Positions 17,035-26,653 of a stretch of 64,000 nt of DNA are shown in pieces. Numbering within the stretch: position 1 is the first letter of the stretch; every line of letters starts with the position of its first letter. The notes under the pieces were generated by a model. The model made no database searches, was not told the origin of the DNA, and saw only the letters and a list, made by a program, of their open reading frames with translations. The translations under genes were made by a program, and so were the position numbers. The stretch is taken from the NCBI RefSeq assembly GCF_024300625.1, contig NZ_CP101322.1, forward strand, positions 695,992 through 759,991. Direction: 5' to 3'. Origin of the DNA: Halovivax gelatinilyticus (GTDB lineage: Archaea > Halobacteriota > Halobacteria > Halobacteriales > Natrialbaceae).

Positions 17035-18270
17035 TTATTGCTCCTGTGCGGGGGCGAACGCGTCGACGTCGATGTCGTCTTCGAGCAGGAGGTCGGTCTG
17101 ACCGCTCACGTCGCGCTGTTCGCGCATCAACTGCTTCAACGGCCGTTGTGCGGCCAGGTTACCGATCAGGACGCCGCCGACGACCCGCCCGTCCTGCAGG
17201 GCGACGCGGCGCCACTCGGTCTCACTGTAGCGCTTCTCGACGTGGTCGTCGCCCAGCGTCGGGTGACCGAACGAGAGAAACGGGAAGTCGAAGTGGGTGA
17301 TCGAGTACGACGAGACCCACTCGAACGGTTCGGATTCGGCGTCGACCATGTTGATCGCCGCGATTCGACCCTGTTCCTTCGCCGAGCCCCAGGAGCCGTT
17401 CTGTGCGCGCTCTCCGATGAGCAGGTCGTGAAATCGGGTGATGTCGCCGGCCGCGAAGACGTCGTCGGCCGACGTCCGCATGAACTCGTCGACGATGATG
17501 CCGTTCTCTTCGTCGATATCCGCACCGCGCAGAAACTCCGTGTTGAACGTCAGCCCGATGGCGACGCCGGCCCAGTCACACTCGAAGCGCTCGCCGTTCG
17601 GATCGACGGCGGCCGTCACGTGCCCGTCGTCGTCCACCTCGAAGTGATCGACGCCGCTGTCGAAGACCGGGTCGACGCCGACCTCCCGCATCCCGTCGTG
17701 CATGATCTCCGCGCCGTCAGCCGAGAGGGCGTAGCGCCACCAGCGGTCACCGCGCATGAGGTATTTCCCTTCGACGCCCTGAGAGCCACAGACCGCAGCG
17801 AAGTCGATACCGAGGAGTCCGGCCCCGACGATGACGGCACGTTCGCCGGCCTCGGCGCTCTCGCGGATTCGACGGGCGTCCTGGAAGGTCCAGAAGTGGT
17901 GAATGCCGTCTGCGTCGCTGTTTGGAACCGGAAGCTGGGTCGGCGTCCCGCCCGTCGCGACGAGCAATTTGTCGTAGGAGATTTCGTCGCCCTCGTGGGT
18001 GGAGATCACGTTCTCGTCGGTGTCGACGCCGGTGACGTGCGTGTTCAACGAGAGCGTGATGTCACGGTCTTCGTACCAGGATTCGTCGTGAATAGAGATA
18101 GGTGCCTCGGGGAGCTTCCCTTTGGCGTGTTCTTTGATCAGAATGCGATTGTACAGCGGCTCCCCCTCGTCTGTGATAACTGTTATCGAGGAGTCGGGAG
18201 CCTCCTCTCGCAGGGTCTCGGCGGCGGAACTGCCCGCGATACCGTCGCCGATAATGACGTACTCGCTCAT
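17035..18270 (-). CDS. FAD-dependent pyridine nucleotide oxidoreductase
   Basis: 411 residues with two dinucleotide folds: FAD (YVIIGDGIAGSSAAETL at the N-terminus) and NAD(P)H (AVIVGAGLLGIDFAA, about residue 165), plus the second FAD signature DVFAAGDITRF (about 285). It belongs to the NirB/rubredoxin-reductase/nitrite-reductase-like branch. The C-terminal FGHPTLGD and VVGGVLIGN segment fits the small reductase domain. No CxxC disulfide is seen. The electron acceptor is unknown; a ferredoxin or rubredoxin-like partner is not encoded nearby. TATA-like ACTTTAACC is centred 26 bases before the ATG. Confidence 0.85.
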   Translation of the reverse strand: MSEYVIIGDGIAGSSAAETLREEAPDSSITVITDEGEPLYNRILIKEHAKGKLPEAPISIHDESWYEDRDITLSLNTHVTGVDTDENVISTHEGDEISYDKLLVATGGTPTQLPVPNSDADGIHHFWTFQDARRIRESAEAGERAVIVGAGLLGIDFAAVCGSQGVEGKYLMRGDRWWRYALSADGAEIMHDGMREVGVDPVFDSGVDHFEVDDDGHVTAAVDPNGERFECDWAGVAIGLTFNTEFLRGADIDEENGIIVDEFMRTSADDVFAAGDITRFHDLLIGERAQNGSWGSAKEQGRIAAINMVDAESEPFEWVSSYSITHFDFPFLSFGHPTLGDDHVEKRYSETEWRRVALQDGRVVGGVLIGNLAAQRPLKQLMREQRDVSGQTDLLLEDDIDVDAFAPAQEQ

Positions 18271-18476
18271 GTGGGAAGATTTCGGAAGCGGGGTTAAAGT
18301 GGGTTGCTATCTGGAAGTCGACGGAGAGGTTCGTGACGGACCGGACGATTGTCCGGGTTCCGGGCTCGTTCGGGTGAACATGTTCGAAAGCGGTGATTCG
18401 CACCACGTACTACCGGCCGTCGAATCCACCACTGACACTCGAATTGCTGATGTATCTCGCACGCGTACGCCCACCT

Positions 18477-19088
18477 ATGAAACTCCGTCAGAACGCCCGC
18501 CACTTCGCCTCGCAGAAAGCCCTGGAGACGCCGGTGGTCCGGTCGGTCGCCCGAACCGGACTCGTCAGGCTCCACACGCGAATATTTCTCGGCAAAGCCG
18601 ATCCGGCGCACGCAGACGAGCGGAGAGACCACCTCGACGACCTCTTCGAGTACACGGTCGACAGCTATCTCGCCGCCCTGCAAGAAGGCTACAGCGAGGC
18701 CGAAGCGCGGGAAATTACCCACATTCAGGCCAACTTCGACTTCTACAACCACGGCTGGACCGAGATGATGGAGATTCCGACCGACGAACTCGAAGCCCAC
18801 TACGACCGGTACGCGGACTTCTTCGAGGAGTGGGGGATCACGATCGCCGATCCGCTCGGCGACTTCGCGGACGGGCCGGTGGCCGCCGCGCCGTCGACGC
18901 CCGAACGACTCGACGACCCCGTCCACCCCCACGCGGAGGGCGGCTTCGCCGACGACGTCTACGTCGAGAGAGCGGACGGCGAACTGGTCGTCGGCGGACG
19001 AGACGAGCCCGAGTCGGTCTCGCTCACCGACGCGGTCGGCGTCGACGAATCGACGGCCGACGCGGACGAATCGCCATCGGAGTCGTGA
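18477..19088 (+). CDS. Haloarchaeal conserved protein, DUF6149-like
   Basis: 203 residues from the ATG at 18477 (KLRQNARHFASQKALETPVV); an upstream extension is open but Pro/Arg-rich and unlikely. The N-terminal half is helical with THIQANFDFYNHGWTEMM. The C-terminal ~60 residues are acidic and low-complexity (DESTADADESPSES). It resembles the haloarchaeal DUF6149 family from memory. No enzymatic motif or membrane segment; function unknown. Diverges from the oxidoreductase gene across a 206-base gap. Confidence 0.75.
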   Translation: MKLRQNARHFASQKALETPVVRSVARTGLVRLHTRIFLGKADPAHADERRDHLDDLFEYTVDSYLAALQEGYSEAEAREITHIQANFDFYNHGWTEMMEIPTDELEAHYDRYADFFEEWGITIADPLGDFADGPVAAAPSTPERLDDPVHPHAEGGFADDVYVERADGELVVGGRDEPESVSLTDAVGVDESTADADESPSES

Positions 19089-19232
19089 CCTGTCCGGAAG
19101 TCGAACGAACGGACGACACCGGAAAAACCGACGCGGCTTCGAAACGGCCGACGATCGACGAGCCGGCCACTCGGTGGCAGACCTGGAGCCGGTCACCGTC
19201 GAACCGCGACACTGACGCGTCGAACAGCGGCC

Positions 19233-19472
19233 TCAACAGTGAACGTCGACCTTCCACGTCGTACTCGACGAGTAGCCCCACTTTTCGATTTCGACGTCGT
19301 AGTCGCCCTGCTGGATCGACGTGATGTTCGAACCGACCTCCTTCGCGGTCATGCCGAGTTCCTGCCCGATCAGCCGCGACTTGAAGTAGGTCTTGGTCTT
19401 GCCGTGTTCGCGCAAGTACTCGAGGATATCGTGTTGCTTACTCGAGAGGTTTGTCGCCATTGCGGAACTCAT
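19233..19472 (-). CDS. Small winged-helix-like protein, DUF7123-type
   Basis: 79 residues from the ATG at 19470-19472. The sequence SSKQHDILEYLREHGKTKTYF, with an LIGQELGMTAKEVGSNI helix-turn-helix, looks like a winged helix. The C-terminal EKWGYSSSTTWKVDVHC forms the predicted wing. A longer upstream frame is noncoding-like. This small family is widespread in haloarchaea (DUF7123 from memory) and is likely a DNA-binding regulator of unknown target. A Met at codon 5 is an alternative start. Confidence 0.75.
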   Translation of the reverse strand: MSSAMATNLSSKQHDILEYLREHGKTKTYFKSRLIGQELGMTAKEVGSNITSIQQGDYDVEIEKWGYSSSTTWKVDVHC

Positions 19473-20134
19473 ACCTACCAAAAGTACAACGACGGTCTTG
19501 AGGGGTTTGGTACGTGTGGTTAATCGGCCGCCCTCTTGCGATTGTAGCCACATATTACCCCGGGTTCGGTCGAGTAGTAACCTATTACCGGTCACGCCGG
19601 CGTGGTTGGTACGACCGGGTAATTCATACTTGCTCGAGAGAGTAACGAATCTCGACCGGTGTAGGAACCGCGAGCCGGCTGTGGGCGCTCTCGATCCCCG
19701 GCAGATCGATGGACGGCACTCGTCGACCACGTCGTTCGATCCGTCGTTGCGGACCAGATGCCGACACCACACGGTCGGGGAGGGCATTCAGGGGCGTCGA
19801 CAACCCACGAATTTTCATACTTCATGTTTAATAATTCATCAATTGAAGACAGTTTAGGTACGTATACAGTGCGCCATAAGTTCCAGGCCGTTTCGAAATA
19901 GACAAACCAGTAACCATCCGTGTGAACCGGTCTGCGTGCGTATCGGCGACACGCCGGGAGAGGGACAGATAATTGGATAAAAATGTTTTGGTTTTCGATT
20001 GTGTTTCCCGCGAAATTCACCGCGTTCGGCCTCGTCGCCATGCGATACCGAAATACTTAACCCTCGGGTGTCTGAACAGGGGTAGCAACGACTCTGGCCA
20101 GTCACTGTTCGCCCGGTCAGACTACACATCCCGC
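19473..20134. other. Long intergenic region ahead of the TFB gene
   Basis: About 660 bases with no convincing gene. The central part (19820-20000) is AT-rich. A TATA-like ATACTTAAC at about 20053-20061 is the best TFB promoter candidate and predicts a leader of roughly 50 bases. Open frames here are short and Arg/Cys-rich shadows. Long upstream regions in front of TFB genes may carry regulation, but no repeat or palindrome stood out. Confidence 0.5.
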
Positions 20135-21112
20135 ATGACGAACGTTACACAAACCAGCCGAGTACGACGTGCTGAGGAACAGGAAGACGAACACGAGAAG
20201 AACACCCACGATCGAGTCAGCTGCCCCGAGTGTACGGGCCGCCTCGTCGCCGACAGCGAGCACGGCGAGACCGTCTGTGCCGACTGTGGGCTGGTCGTCG
20301 CCGAAGACTCCGTCGACCGTGGCCCGGAGTGGCGCGCGTTCGACGCCAGCGAGAAGAACGAAAAGTCCCGCGTGGGCGCGCCCACGACGAACACGATGCA
20401 CGACAAGGGGCTGTCGACCAACATCGACTGGCGTAACAAGGACGCCTACGGCAACTCGCTCGGCTCCAGACAGCGCGAGAAGATGCAGCGGCTTCGCAAG
20501 TGGAACGAGCGATTTCGAACGCGCGACTCGAAGGAACGCAACCTGAAACAGGCGCTCGGCGAGATCGACCGGATGGCCAGCGCCGTCGGCCTCCCGACGA
20601 ACGTTCGCGAGACCGCCTCCGTCATCTACCGTCGCGCTCTCGAAGAGGACCTCCTGCCGGGACGCTCGATCGAGGGCGTCTCGACGGCCTGCGTCTACGC
20701 CGCGGCACGTCAGGCCGGCGTTCCCCGCTCGCTCGACGAGATCGCCGACGTCAGCCGCGTCGAAAAGAACGAGATCGCACGCACCTACCGGTACGTCGTC
20801 CGCGAACTCGGTCTCGAGGTCCAGCCCGCAGACCCCGAGAGCTACGTCCCGCGCTTCGCCTCGGGACTCGACCTCTCCGACGAGTCGGAACACCGCGCCC
20901 GCTCGCTGCTGAAAAACGCCAAGGAGAAGGGTGTCCACTCCGGTAAATCGCCGGTCGGGCTCGCCGCGGCCGCCGTCTACGCCGCCGCCTTGCTCACCAA
21001 CGAGAAGACGACACAGGCGGCGGTCAGCGAGGTCGCCGACATCTCGGAAGTGACGATCAGAAACCGCTACCACGAACTGCTCGAAGCCGAAGACACGGTC
21101 GGCATGGCCTGA
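20135..21112 (+). CDS. tfb: Transcription initiation factor TFB
   Basis: 325 residues. N-terminal zinc ribbon with CPEC near residue 31 and CADCG near 48, then the B-finger/linker (GPEWRAFDASEKNEKSRVG), then two cyclin folds (RQREKMQRLRKWNERFR onward and ARSLLKNAKEKGVHSGKSP onward). It recruits RNA polymerase to TBP-bound promoters and reads the BRE. Haloarchaea carry several TFBs that specialise by promoter or condition; this window has a second one at 62.8-63.8 kb that differs clearly. The start is the ATG at 20135; an upstream in-frame extension is not TFB-like. Confidence 0.95.
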   Translation: MTNVTQTSRVRRAEEQEDEHEKNTHDRVSCPECTGRLVADSEHGETVCADCGLVVAEDSVDRGPEWRAFDASEKNEKSRVGAPTTNTMHDKGLSTNIDWRNKDAYGNSLGSRQREKMQRLRKWNERFRTRDSKERNLKQALGEIDRMASAVGLPTNVRETASVIYRRALEEDLLPGRSIEGVSTACVYAAARQAGVPRSLDEIADVSRVEKNEIARTYRYVVRELGLEVQPADPESYVPRFASGLDLSDESEHRARSLLKNAKEKGVHSGKSPVGLAAAAVYAAALLTNEKTTQAAVSEVADISEVTIRNRYHELLEAEDTVGMA

Positions 21113-21180
21113 TTCAGGTCGACGAACGGCGAACGACACCGTTTTTTCTCGACCCCACCGACTCTCGATATAGCGATACC

Positions 21181-21870
21181 ATGGCCGAGACTCTCGATTT
21201 CGACTCGTTCGTGCTCGCAGCGTCGACGGCGAACATAACCGACGAGCCAGCGGCACGCGAGCACGCGGACGCGATCGAGTTCCGGCTCGACCTCGCCGAC
21301 GAGCCGCTGTCCGCGCTCGCCGACTACGACGGCGAACTGCCGATCATCGCGACGAATCGGGCGTCGTGGGAAGGCGGCGAGTGGACGGGGACCGACGAAG
21401 CCCGACTCGACGCGCTCGAATCGGCGACCGAATTCGAGCGGGTCCGGGCCATCGACGTCGAACTCGCATCCGTCGACGGCGGCGCCGATCGGCTCGTCGA
21501 AACGGCACGCGAACGCGACGTCGCGGTGATCGTCTCCGTCCACGACTTCGAGACCACCCCGCCGCCCTCGGAGATGGTTCGGACGCTCGCCGACGCGAGC
21601 GAACACGGCGACGTCGCGAAGCTCGCCGTCACGGCGAACGCGCCGGCAGACGCGCTCGCGTTGCTTTCGGCGACAGAACGCTGTTGGACTCGGGGCCACC
21701 GGGTCGCGACGATGGCCATGGGCGAGGTCGGTCGTCACACCCGCGCGGTGGCACCGATCTACGGCTCCGTACTCGGTTACGCCCCCGTCCAACCCGACGA
21801 CGCGACGGCACCGGGACAGTACGACCTGGAAACGCTTTCGGCGTTAATCGAATCGCTTCGGGAAGCGTGA
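21181..21870 (+). CDS. aroD: 3-dehydroquinate dehydratase, type I
   Basis: 229 residues, normal for archaeal AroD. The Schiff-base lysine is in VAKLAVTAN (about residue 147) and the general-base histidine in VIVSVHDFE (about 121). An early EFRLDLAD segment carries the substrate-contacting Glu-x-Arg pair. It converts 3-dehydroquinate to 3-dehydroshikimate, the step directly after AroB', whose gene lies 550 bases downstream on the other strand. Together they mark an aromatic amino-acid cluster. Confidence 0.95.
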   Translation: MAETLDFDSFVLAASTANITDEPAAREHADAIEFRLDLADEPLSALADYDGELPIIATNRASWEGGEWTGTDEARLDALESATEFERVRAIDVELASVDGGADRLVETARERDVAVIVSVHDFETTPPPSEMVRTLADASEHGDVAKLAVTANAPADALALLSATERCWTRGHRVATMAMGEVGRHTRAVAPIYGSVLGYAPVQPDDATAPGQYDLETLSALIESLREA

Positions 21871-21909
21871 GGATTAACCCCGTCCAGTCGAAAGACTCAG
21901 ACACTGTCG

Positions 21910-22362
21910 ATGAACTGGATACGTGCGGTGGCGGCGGCCGGACTCTCGCTCGTCTTTCCGGGCACCGGCCACGCGCTCCTTCGCGACTGGGTGCAGGCGT
22001 TTCTCTTTGGAACACTCTTTATCGCCTCTATCTTCCTCCTGCTGCCGGTCGAACAGCTGTGGGACGTCGCAAGCGAGACGTCCGCGACGAGCGTGAGCGG
22101 CTTCCGGGAGATCTCAGCCGAAACGTCCGCCATCATCGACGAGGAGACGGGAACGATCGAGCGGTTTACTATGTCGTTTCTCGTTCTGTTCGCCGCCCTG
22201 CACGCGGGCATCCAGGGACTCGGGATCACCGATCAGCCCGGCGAGCACGACGACGTCCCGGCCTGTCCGCACTGTCGCAAACCGCTCGACGACGACCTGA
22301 CGTTCTGTCACTGGTGTACCACGCGCCTCGAAGAGGAAGAAGACCAGCAGCCCGCGGTGTAA
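21910..22362 (+). CDS. Membrane protein with C-terminal zinc ribbon
   Basis: 150 residues. Two or three hydrophobic segments (about 5-22, 30-48 and 88-106) precede a cytoplasmic double-CxxC zinc ribbon (PACPHCRKPLDDD then TFCHWCTTRL, about 118-138). The acidic tail is low-complexity. No family with known function is recognised, although haloarchaea have many such small ribbon-membrane proteins. It follows aroD by 39 bases on the same strand, so co-transcription is possible. Confidence 0.75.
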   Translation: MNWIRAVAAAGLSLVFPGTGHALLRDWVQAFLFGTLFIASIFLLLPVEQLWDVASETSATSVSGFREISAETSAIIDEETGTIERFTMSFLVLFAALHAGIQGLGITDQPGEHDDVPACPHCRKPLDDDLTFCHWCTTRLEEEEDQQPAV

Positions 22363-22420
22363 CGAGAGACCGTGACGTCGCACGATCCACCGCTACTCGA
22401 AACGCCGATCGGTCCGTTCG

Positions 22421-23599
22421 TCACTTCTCGATGATCTGCTCGTCTACGGGCTCGCCGAAGTGTCGGGCCGTCTCCTCGTGGTAGAGCAGTAGTTCGTCAC
22501 CGACCGCGAGCTCCGTGACCGCGGTTCGGCCGTCCCGCGTCGCGACGGAGACGGTCTCCGCGTTCTGCAGCAAGGTTTCGATCCGGTCGCCCCCCTCGGT
22601 CTCGACGGCGACCCGGAACATGGGTCTCCGCTCGATTTTGACCCGTCCCACGATAGACTCGCGGGTCTTTCCGGATCGGTCGACCACTTGCACTTGGTCG
22701 CCGCTTTGCAGTTCGGAGAGATACTTCGTCCGTCCGCCGGGCGTGCGGACGTAGGCGTGTACGGCCCCGGCGTTCACGCGAAACGGCCGGGATTCGACGT
22801 ACGGAGAGTCGGCCGTCTCGGCGTGGACGAAAACGAGCCCGCGGGACATCGAGCCGACGAGCATCCCCTCGTCGTCGCCGAACAGACTGCCGGTGTCGAC
22901 GCAGACGCGATCGGCCGAGCCGATCTGCTCGACCGAGGTCACCGTCGCCCACTCCAGGTCGAGCGATTCGCGGTCGCTCTCGTCTCTGATCTCGACGGTT
23001 CGTCTGATCTCCGTCGGGTCGTCGCTATCTATTAACACCGCGTCGGCGCCGAGTTCGAGCGTTTCGAACGCGGTTCGGGCGTCCGCGGCGCTCGTCACGC
23101 CGGCGATCAGATCGGTCTCCTCGCCGATCCGGGCGATCAGGTTCTCGAGGGGGATGATCGTCCAGTCCTCGCCGATCACGATCGTGTACTCGCCGTCTCT
23201 CGCTGCGGCTTCGGCGAACGCCTCGTAGCCTTCGTCGAGGATTCGAACGTAGGCCCCGCCCGCGACGGGGCGGTCACGGCGTAGCGTCGACAGGTCGGCC
23301 GAGCCGGAGAAATCGCCGGGGAGATCGACCGTGCCGTCGCCCTCGCCGTTCTTGCCGACGATCGCGGCGTCGGGGCGTGCCGTCTGACTCTCGTCTTCGG
23401 CGTCGTCGATCAGCGAGACGTCGCCGTCGGTTCGAAACGCCGCGACGTTGATCTCGCCCAGTTCGCGCACTCGCTCTACGTCGGCTTCGTCTACGAGCAC
23501 CCAGTCCGCCCCGGCTTCGAGGGCGGCCGTCACTCGATCGCGCCGGGCCTCCCAGTCGCCGACGCTGTCGTCGGCTTTGACCCAGACTGCTCTCGTCAT
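22421..23599 (-). CDS. aroB': 3-dehydroquinate synthase II (archaeal AroB')
   Basis: 392 residues. The start TRAVWVKADDSVGDWEARRD and the conserved DWTIIPLENLIA, DTGSLFGDDEGMLVGSMSRG and RPFRVNAGAVHAYV segments identify the archaeal DHQ synthase II family. It oxidatively deaminates and cyclises 2-amino-3,7-dideoxy-D-threo-hept-6-ulosonate (ADH) to 3-dehydroquinate with NAD, replacing the DAHP/AroB route. Its substrate is made by ADH synthase, whose gene at 28.7-29.0 kb is a pseudogene. The ATG at 23597-23599 matches the family start; an upstream extension is not conserved. Confidence 0.93.
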   Translation of the reverse strand: MTRAVWVKADDSVGDWEARRDRVTAALEAGADWVLVDEADVERVRELGEINVAAFRTDGDVSLIDDAEDESQTARPDAAIVGKNGEGDGTVDLPGDFSGSADLSTLRRDRPVAGGAYVRILDEGYEAFAEAAARDGEYTIVIGEDWTIIPLENLIARIGEETDLIAGVTSAADARTAFETLELGADAVLIDSDDPTEIRRTVEIRDESDRESLDLEWATVTSVEQIGSADRVCVDTGSLFGDDEGMLVGSMSRGLVFVHAETADSPYVESRPFRVNAGAVHAYVRTPGGRTKYLSELQSGDQVQVVDRSGKTRESIVGRVKIERRPMFRVAVETEGGDRIETLLQNAETVSVATRDGRTAVTELAVGDELLLYHEETARHFGEPVDEQIIEK

Positions 23600-23744
23600 A
23601 CGTCGACCGACGCGCGGAACCGGCTTGAACGTGGCGAAACGACGGACTGTTGCCCGACCCCGACCGGACGGGACCACGCGAGATACTCACACGCCACCGA
23701 CTGTCACAGAACGGTTAGATGTGCGGCCACCATACATCCGACCC

Positions 23745-24422
23745 ATGTCGTACGAGGCCGTCTGTTTCGATCTCGATCGAACGCTGTGCGTTTCGACCCA
23801 GGACGCCCAGCGCGTCCTCGAGGCGGCGTTCGAATCGGTCGGGTGTTCACCGTTTTGCACCCACGAACAGCTCTCGGCGCTCGTTCCGGAAACGCCCGAT
23901 GCGTTCACCGATCTGGAGTTTCACGAGAACCTCTTCGAACTCGCCGCGACGCGAGCGGGCGCCGACGCGTCGGTCGCCGGCGCGCTCGCCGACTCCTATC
24001 TCGACGTCTACGACCCGACCGCCGTCCGCTTTCGCGACGGCGCGGAAACCGTTCTCGAACACGCGCGCGATCGAACCGACGCCGTCGCGCTCATCACCAA
24101 CGGGAGCCGTCCCACGCAATCGCAGAAACTCGACGCGCTCGGGGTCGCCGACGCGTTCGACGCGACCGTCTTCGTCGACCCGGCCGACGGCGTCCCACCG
24201 AAGCCCGATCCCGTCCCGTTCGAACGAGCGCTCTCGGCGCTGGGAACCGATCCCGGCCGAGCGATCCACGTCGGCGACGCGCTCTACGCCGACGTCGCCG
24301 GGGCGAACGCCGTCGGCATGGACTCGGCCTGGCTGGCGACGGCGTCCTCGGAGGGCGACGAACCGATCCACCGGCCGACCTACGAACTCTCCTCGCTCGA
24401 CGGGCTCTCGGCGGTGCTCTGA
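23745..24422 (+). CDS. HAD-superfamily hydrolase
   Basis: 225 residues. Motif I CFDLDRTLC (nucleophile Asp near residue 9), motif II VALITNGS (about 122), motif III Lys in PPKPDPVPF (about 154) and motif IV HVGDALYADVAGA (about 180) make a complete HAD phosphatase, with a helical C1-type cap between motifs I and II. The substrate is unknown; phosphoglycolate or sugar phosphatase activity is typical. TATA-like GGTTAGAT (23713-23720) lies 29 bases before the ATG. Its 3' end overlaps the convergent gene by 43 bases. Confidence 0.88.
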   Translation: MSYEAVCFDLDRTLCVSTQDAQRVLEAAFESVGCSPFCTHEQLSALVPETPDAFTDLEFHENLFELAATRAGADASVAGALADSYLDVYDPTAVRFRDGAETVLEHARDRTDAVALITNGSRPTQSQKLDALGVADAFDATVFVDPADGVPPKPDPVPFERALSALGTDPGRAIHVGDALYADVAGANAVGMDSAWLATASSEGDEPIHRPTYELSSLDGLSAVL

Positions 24423-24964
24423 GGCTCGACCGACGGGACGCGATCGCGGTGGATCACGACGCGGTTTTCCGGCCGATCGGTCGCCCCCTTCACTCTGACG
24501 AGCAACGACGCGACGGTCTCGAACGTGTCGGGGAGGGCAAATTCGTCCGCAGCGTTCTCGTCTCGCTTCCGGCAAGTGTCGACGTACGCGGCGAGATCAC
24601 CCGAGAGACCGAGCGGCAGGTAGACGACGTCCGGATCGTCGGCGGCCAGCTCGCTCCAGGTCTCGTAGATTGCTTCGGCGGATCGGCGGGGGCGCTGGAT
24701 CCGCTCGACGATTGCGTCAGTCTCGTTCGCCTCGCCGTCGAGGGCGGATCCGAGCGCTGTCGACAGCGTCTCCGTTCGATCGCCCGCCGCGTCCTCCGCA
24801 TCGAGCAGCGCTCCGAGCGCCTCGCGTTCCGCTCGCGAAACCGCCACCGCGTAGGCGATCGTGTGCGTCTCGGCCGAAACGGTGAATATCACGTCGTCCG
24901 GTTCGTAGTAGAGCTTACAGACGCCCGCCTCCGAGTCCCCGCGGAATCGGTCTAACAGTCCCAT
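24380..24964 (-). CDS. Conserved haloarchaeal protein of unknown function
   Basis: 194 residues from the ATG at 24962-24964, 27 bases after a TATA-like GTTTATCAG (24988-24995). It begins GLLDRFRGDSEAGVCKLYYEPDDV. The rest is acidic, mixed alpha/beta, without cysteine motifs or membrane segments. The start resembles other short haloarchaeal proteins in which GLLDRF precedes a globular domain, but I cannot assign a family. It overlaps the end of the HAD gene, tail to tail. Confidence 0.65.
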   Translation of the reverse strand: MGLLDRFRGDSEAGVCKLYYEPDDVIFTVSAETHTIAYAVAVSRAEREALGALLDAEDAAGDRTETLSTALGSALDGEANETDAIVERIQRPRRSAEAIYETWSELAADDPDVVYLPLGLSGDLAAYVDTCRKRDENAADEFALPDTFETVASLLVRVKGATDRPENRVVIHRDRVPSVEPQSTAESPSSEESS

Positions 24965-25053
24965 ACCCGTCGTTCCGAGCGGAATCTGATAAACTCCCGT
25001 GTTGGCGACGACGAGCCGCGTACGAAGGGGCCGACCAACCTTGCCAGACCCCG

Positions 25054-25674
25054 CTACCAGTCGTCGCCGAGCGCCGATCGCGCGCCGCCGTAGCCGGCCG
25101 ACGTCGTCCAGGTGCGTCCGGAATCGGCGTGTTCGACGGTCAGATCGGCTCCACACTCGCCGCAGCGATACCGCTCCGGCGTCTTCACCGGCTTCGAAGC
25201 CCGATGGCGAGCGAGCGACCAGTCGCACGCCTCGCGCCGACAGCGGAGCCGGTAGCGCGGCTCGGTGAACGACTCACAGCGAATCGGCACGTCGAACGCC
25301 TCGGCACGCTCGCGAAACCGGCTGCCGTGGTCCGACTCGCCGAACGTCTGGTACTCCCAGGCGTGGATGAGTTCGTGGCGGACGATGGCCTCGAAGTCCG
25401 CTCGATCGTAGCGCTCGTAGGCCCGCCGCGAGAGCACGATCGTCGCCGTCTCGTCCGTCGCGTTCCACCGGCACGCGCCCGCCCGGCGCTTCGCGCGCGG
25501 TGAAACATCCCACTCGAGCCCGTCGAGGTCGACCCCGATCTCGTCGGCGACCGACCTCGCGTGCACCCGCGCGTGTGCGAGGATCTCCTCGTCGGTCGCC
25601 GTCGAACCGACGCGGGAATTCGAACCGGTTCGGGTCCGTGACACGTTCGCGACGACGAAGGCGACCCCCGTCAC
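25054..25674 (-). CDS. SprT-like zinc metalloprotease-type protein
   Basis: 206 residues from a GTG at 25674 (an internal GTG at 25644 is an alternative). The centre has a zincin motif VRHELIHAWEYQTFG (HExxH, about residue 95) followed by a distal HGSRFRERA that could supply the third ligand, as in SprT/Spartan. The C-terminus has two Cys pairs (CRREACDW and CGECGADL) forming a zinc ribbon. Spartan-type proteins cleave DNA-protein crosslinks; haloarchaeal members are unstudied as far as I know. It diverges from the nucleoside permease gene. Confidence 0.8.
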   Translation of the reverse strand: MTGVAFVVANVSRTRTGSNSRVGSTATDEEILAHARVHARSVADEIGVDLDGLEWDVSPRAKRRAGACRWNATDETATIVLSRRAYERYDRADFEAIVRHELIHAWEYQTFGESDHGSRFRERAEAFDVPIRCESFTEPRYRLRCRREACDWSLARHRASKPVKTPERYRCGECGADLTVEHADSGRTWTTSAGYGGARSALGDDW

Positions 25675-25738
25675 CGTTTCGGTCGTCGATCGCGACCGTC
25701 ACCCTTTCGAACGCGCGACGAGTCCAGATGGGTGAACA

Positions 25739-26653
25739 ATGTCAGCCGAGTTCCCGACGCACGAACCGCTGTCGCCGGCCGACGAAGTGCGACCGGCCGT
25801 GGTCGTCCTCCCCGCCGTGGCCTTCGAACCGCCGTTCGACGAGCGCCGGCGCTGGCTCGACGGCCGATCGATCGAGACAGCGTACGTCGTTCCCGGCGCC
25901 GACAGCCCCCTGTATCTCGCCGACGACGGCGTGGCGATCACCACGTCCGGGCTCGGAAAAGCGCCCGCGGCCGCCACGATCGCCTCGCTCTTCGGAAGTG
26001 CCGGGCTCGATCTCTCGGAGACGGTCTTTCTCTCCGCCGGCATCGCGGGCGCGCCGCCAGCGCGAGCGGCGCTCGGCTCGGTCTTCGTCGCCGACGCGAT
26101 CCTCGACTGGGATCGAAAGCACCGGTGGGATCCGACCGAAGTCGAACCGACGGACGGCGACGACTCCGCAGCCGTCGAACCGCTCGCCTACCTCCCGGAG
26201 GCGTCCCTTCACGAACCGAACTCCTCGCTCGTGGAGACGGCCCGCGACGCGCTCGAAAGCCTCGAACTCGCGTCCGACGACGCCGTCGCCGACTACCAGC
26301 GACGGTACCCGACCGCCCCGGATCGCGGTCCCCAGACCGGCGTCGGGCCGACGATCACCAGCGACGAGTTCTGGCACGGTTCGTCGGTCGCACGCGAGGT
26401 CGAGTCGCTCTGTGCGGCCTACGAGATCGATCCATACGTCACCACGCAGATGGAGGACGCGGCGACGGCCGCCGCGCTCGCCCGCGTCGACGCCGCCGAC
26501 CGCCACCTGAGTCTGCGCGCCGTCGCGAACTATGACCGCCCGGCACCGGGCGAAGCCGTCCACGACAGCTTCGAGGGAACGCAAGAGTCGGTCGACCTGG
26601 CGACGCGAAACGTGGTTCGCGCCGGCGAGGCGATCGTCGACTCGCTGGGGTAA
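25739..26653 (+). CDS. Purine nucleoside permease (NUP) family protein
   Basis: 304 residues. It starts with VVVLPAVAFEPPFD, contains PGADSPLYLADDGVAITTSGLGK cut by Ala-rich helices, and has GPTITSDEFWHGS and TTQMEDAATAAAL near the C-terminus. This is the pattern of NUP-family proteins, which carry a phosphorylase-like fold and are linked to purine nucleoside uptake. No signal peptide is visible here, so an intracellular role is as likely as transport. The ATG at 25739 lies about 33 bases after a TATA-like CCTTTCGA. Confidence 0.8.
   Translation: MSAEFPTHEPLSPADEVRPAVVVLPAVAFEPPFDERRRWLDGRSIETAYVVPGADSPLYLADDGVAITTSGLGKAPAAATIASLFGSAGLDLSETVFLSAGIAGAPPARAALGSVFVADAILDWDRKHRWDPTEVEPTDGDDSAAVEPLAYLPEASLHEPNSSLVETARDALESLELASDDAVADYQRRYPTAPDRGPQTGVGPTITSDEFWHGSSVAREVESLCAAYEIDPYVTTQMEDAATAAALARVDAADRHLSLRAVANYDRPAPGEAVHDSFEGTQESVDLATRNVVRAGEAIVDSLG

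Noticed and set aside
16921-18297. 458-codon frame opposite the FAD oxidoreductase
   Set aside because: Antisense shadow; the sense strand has both dinucleotide-binding motifs and a TATA box.
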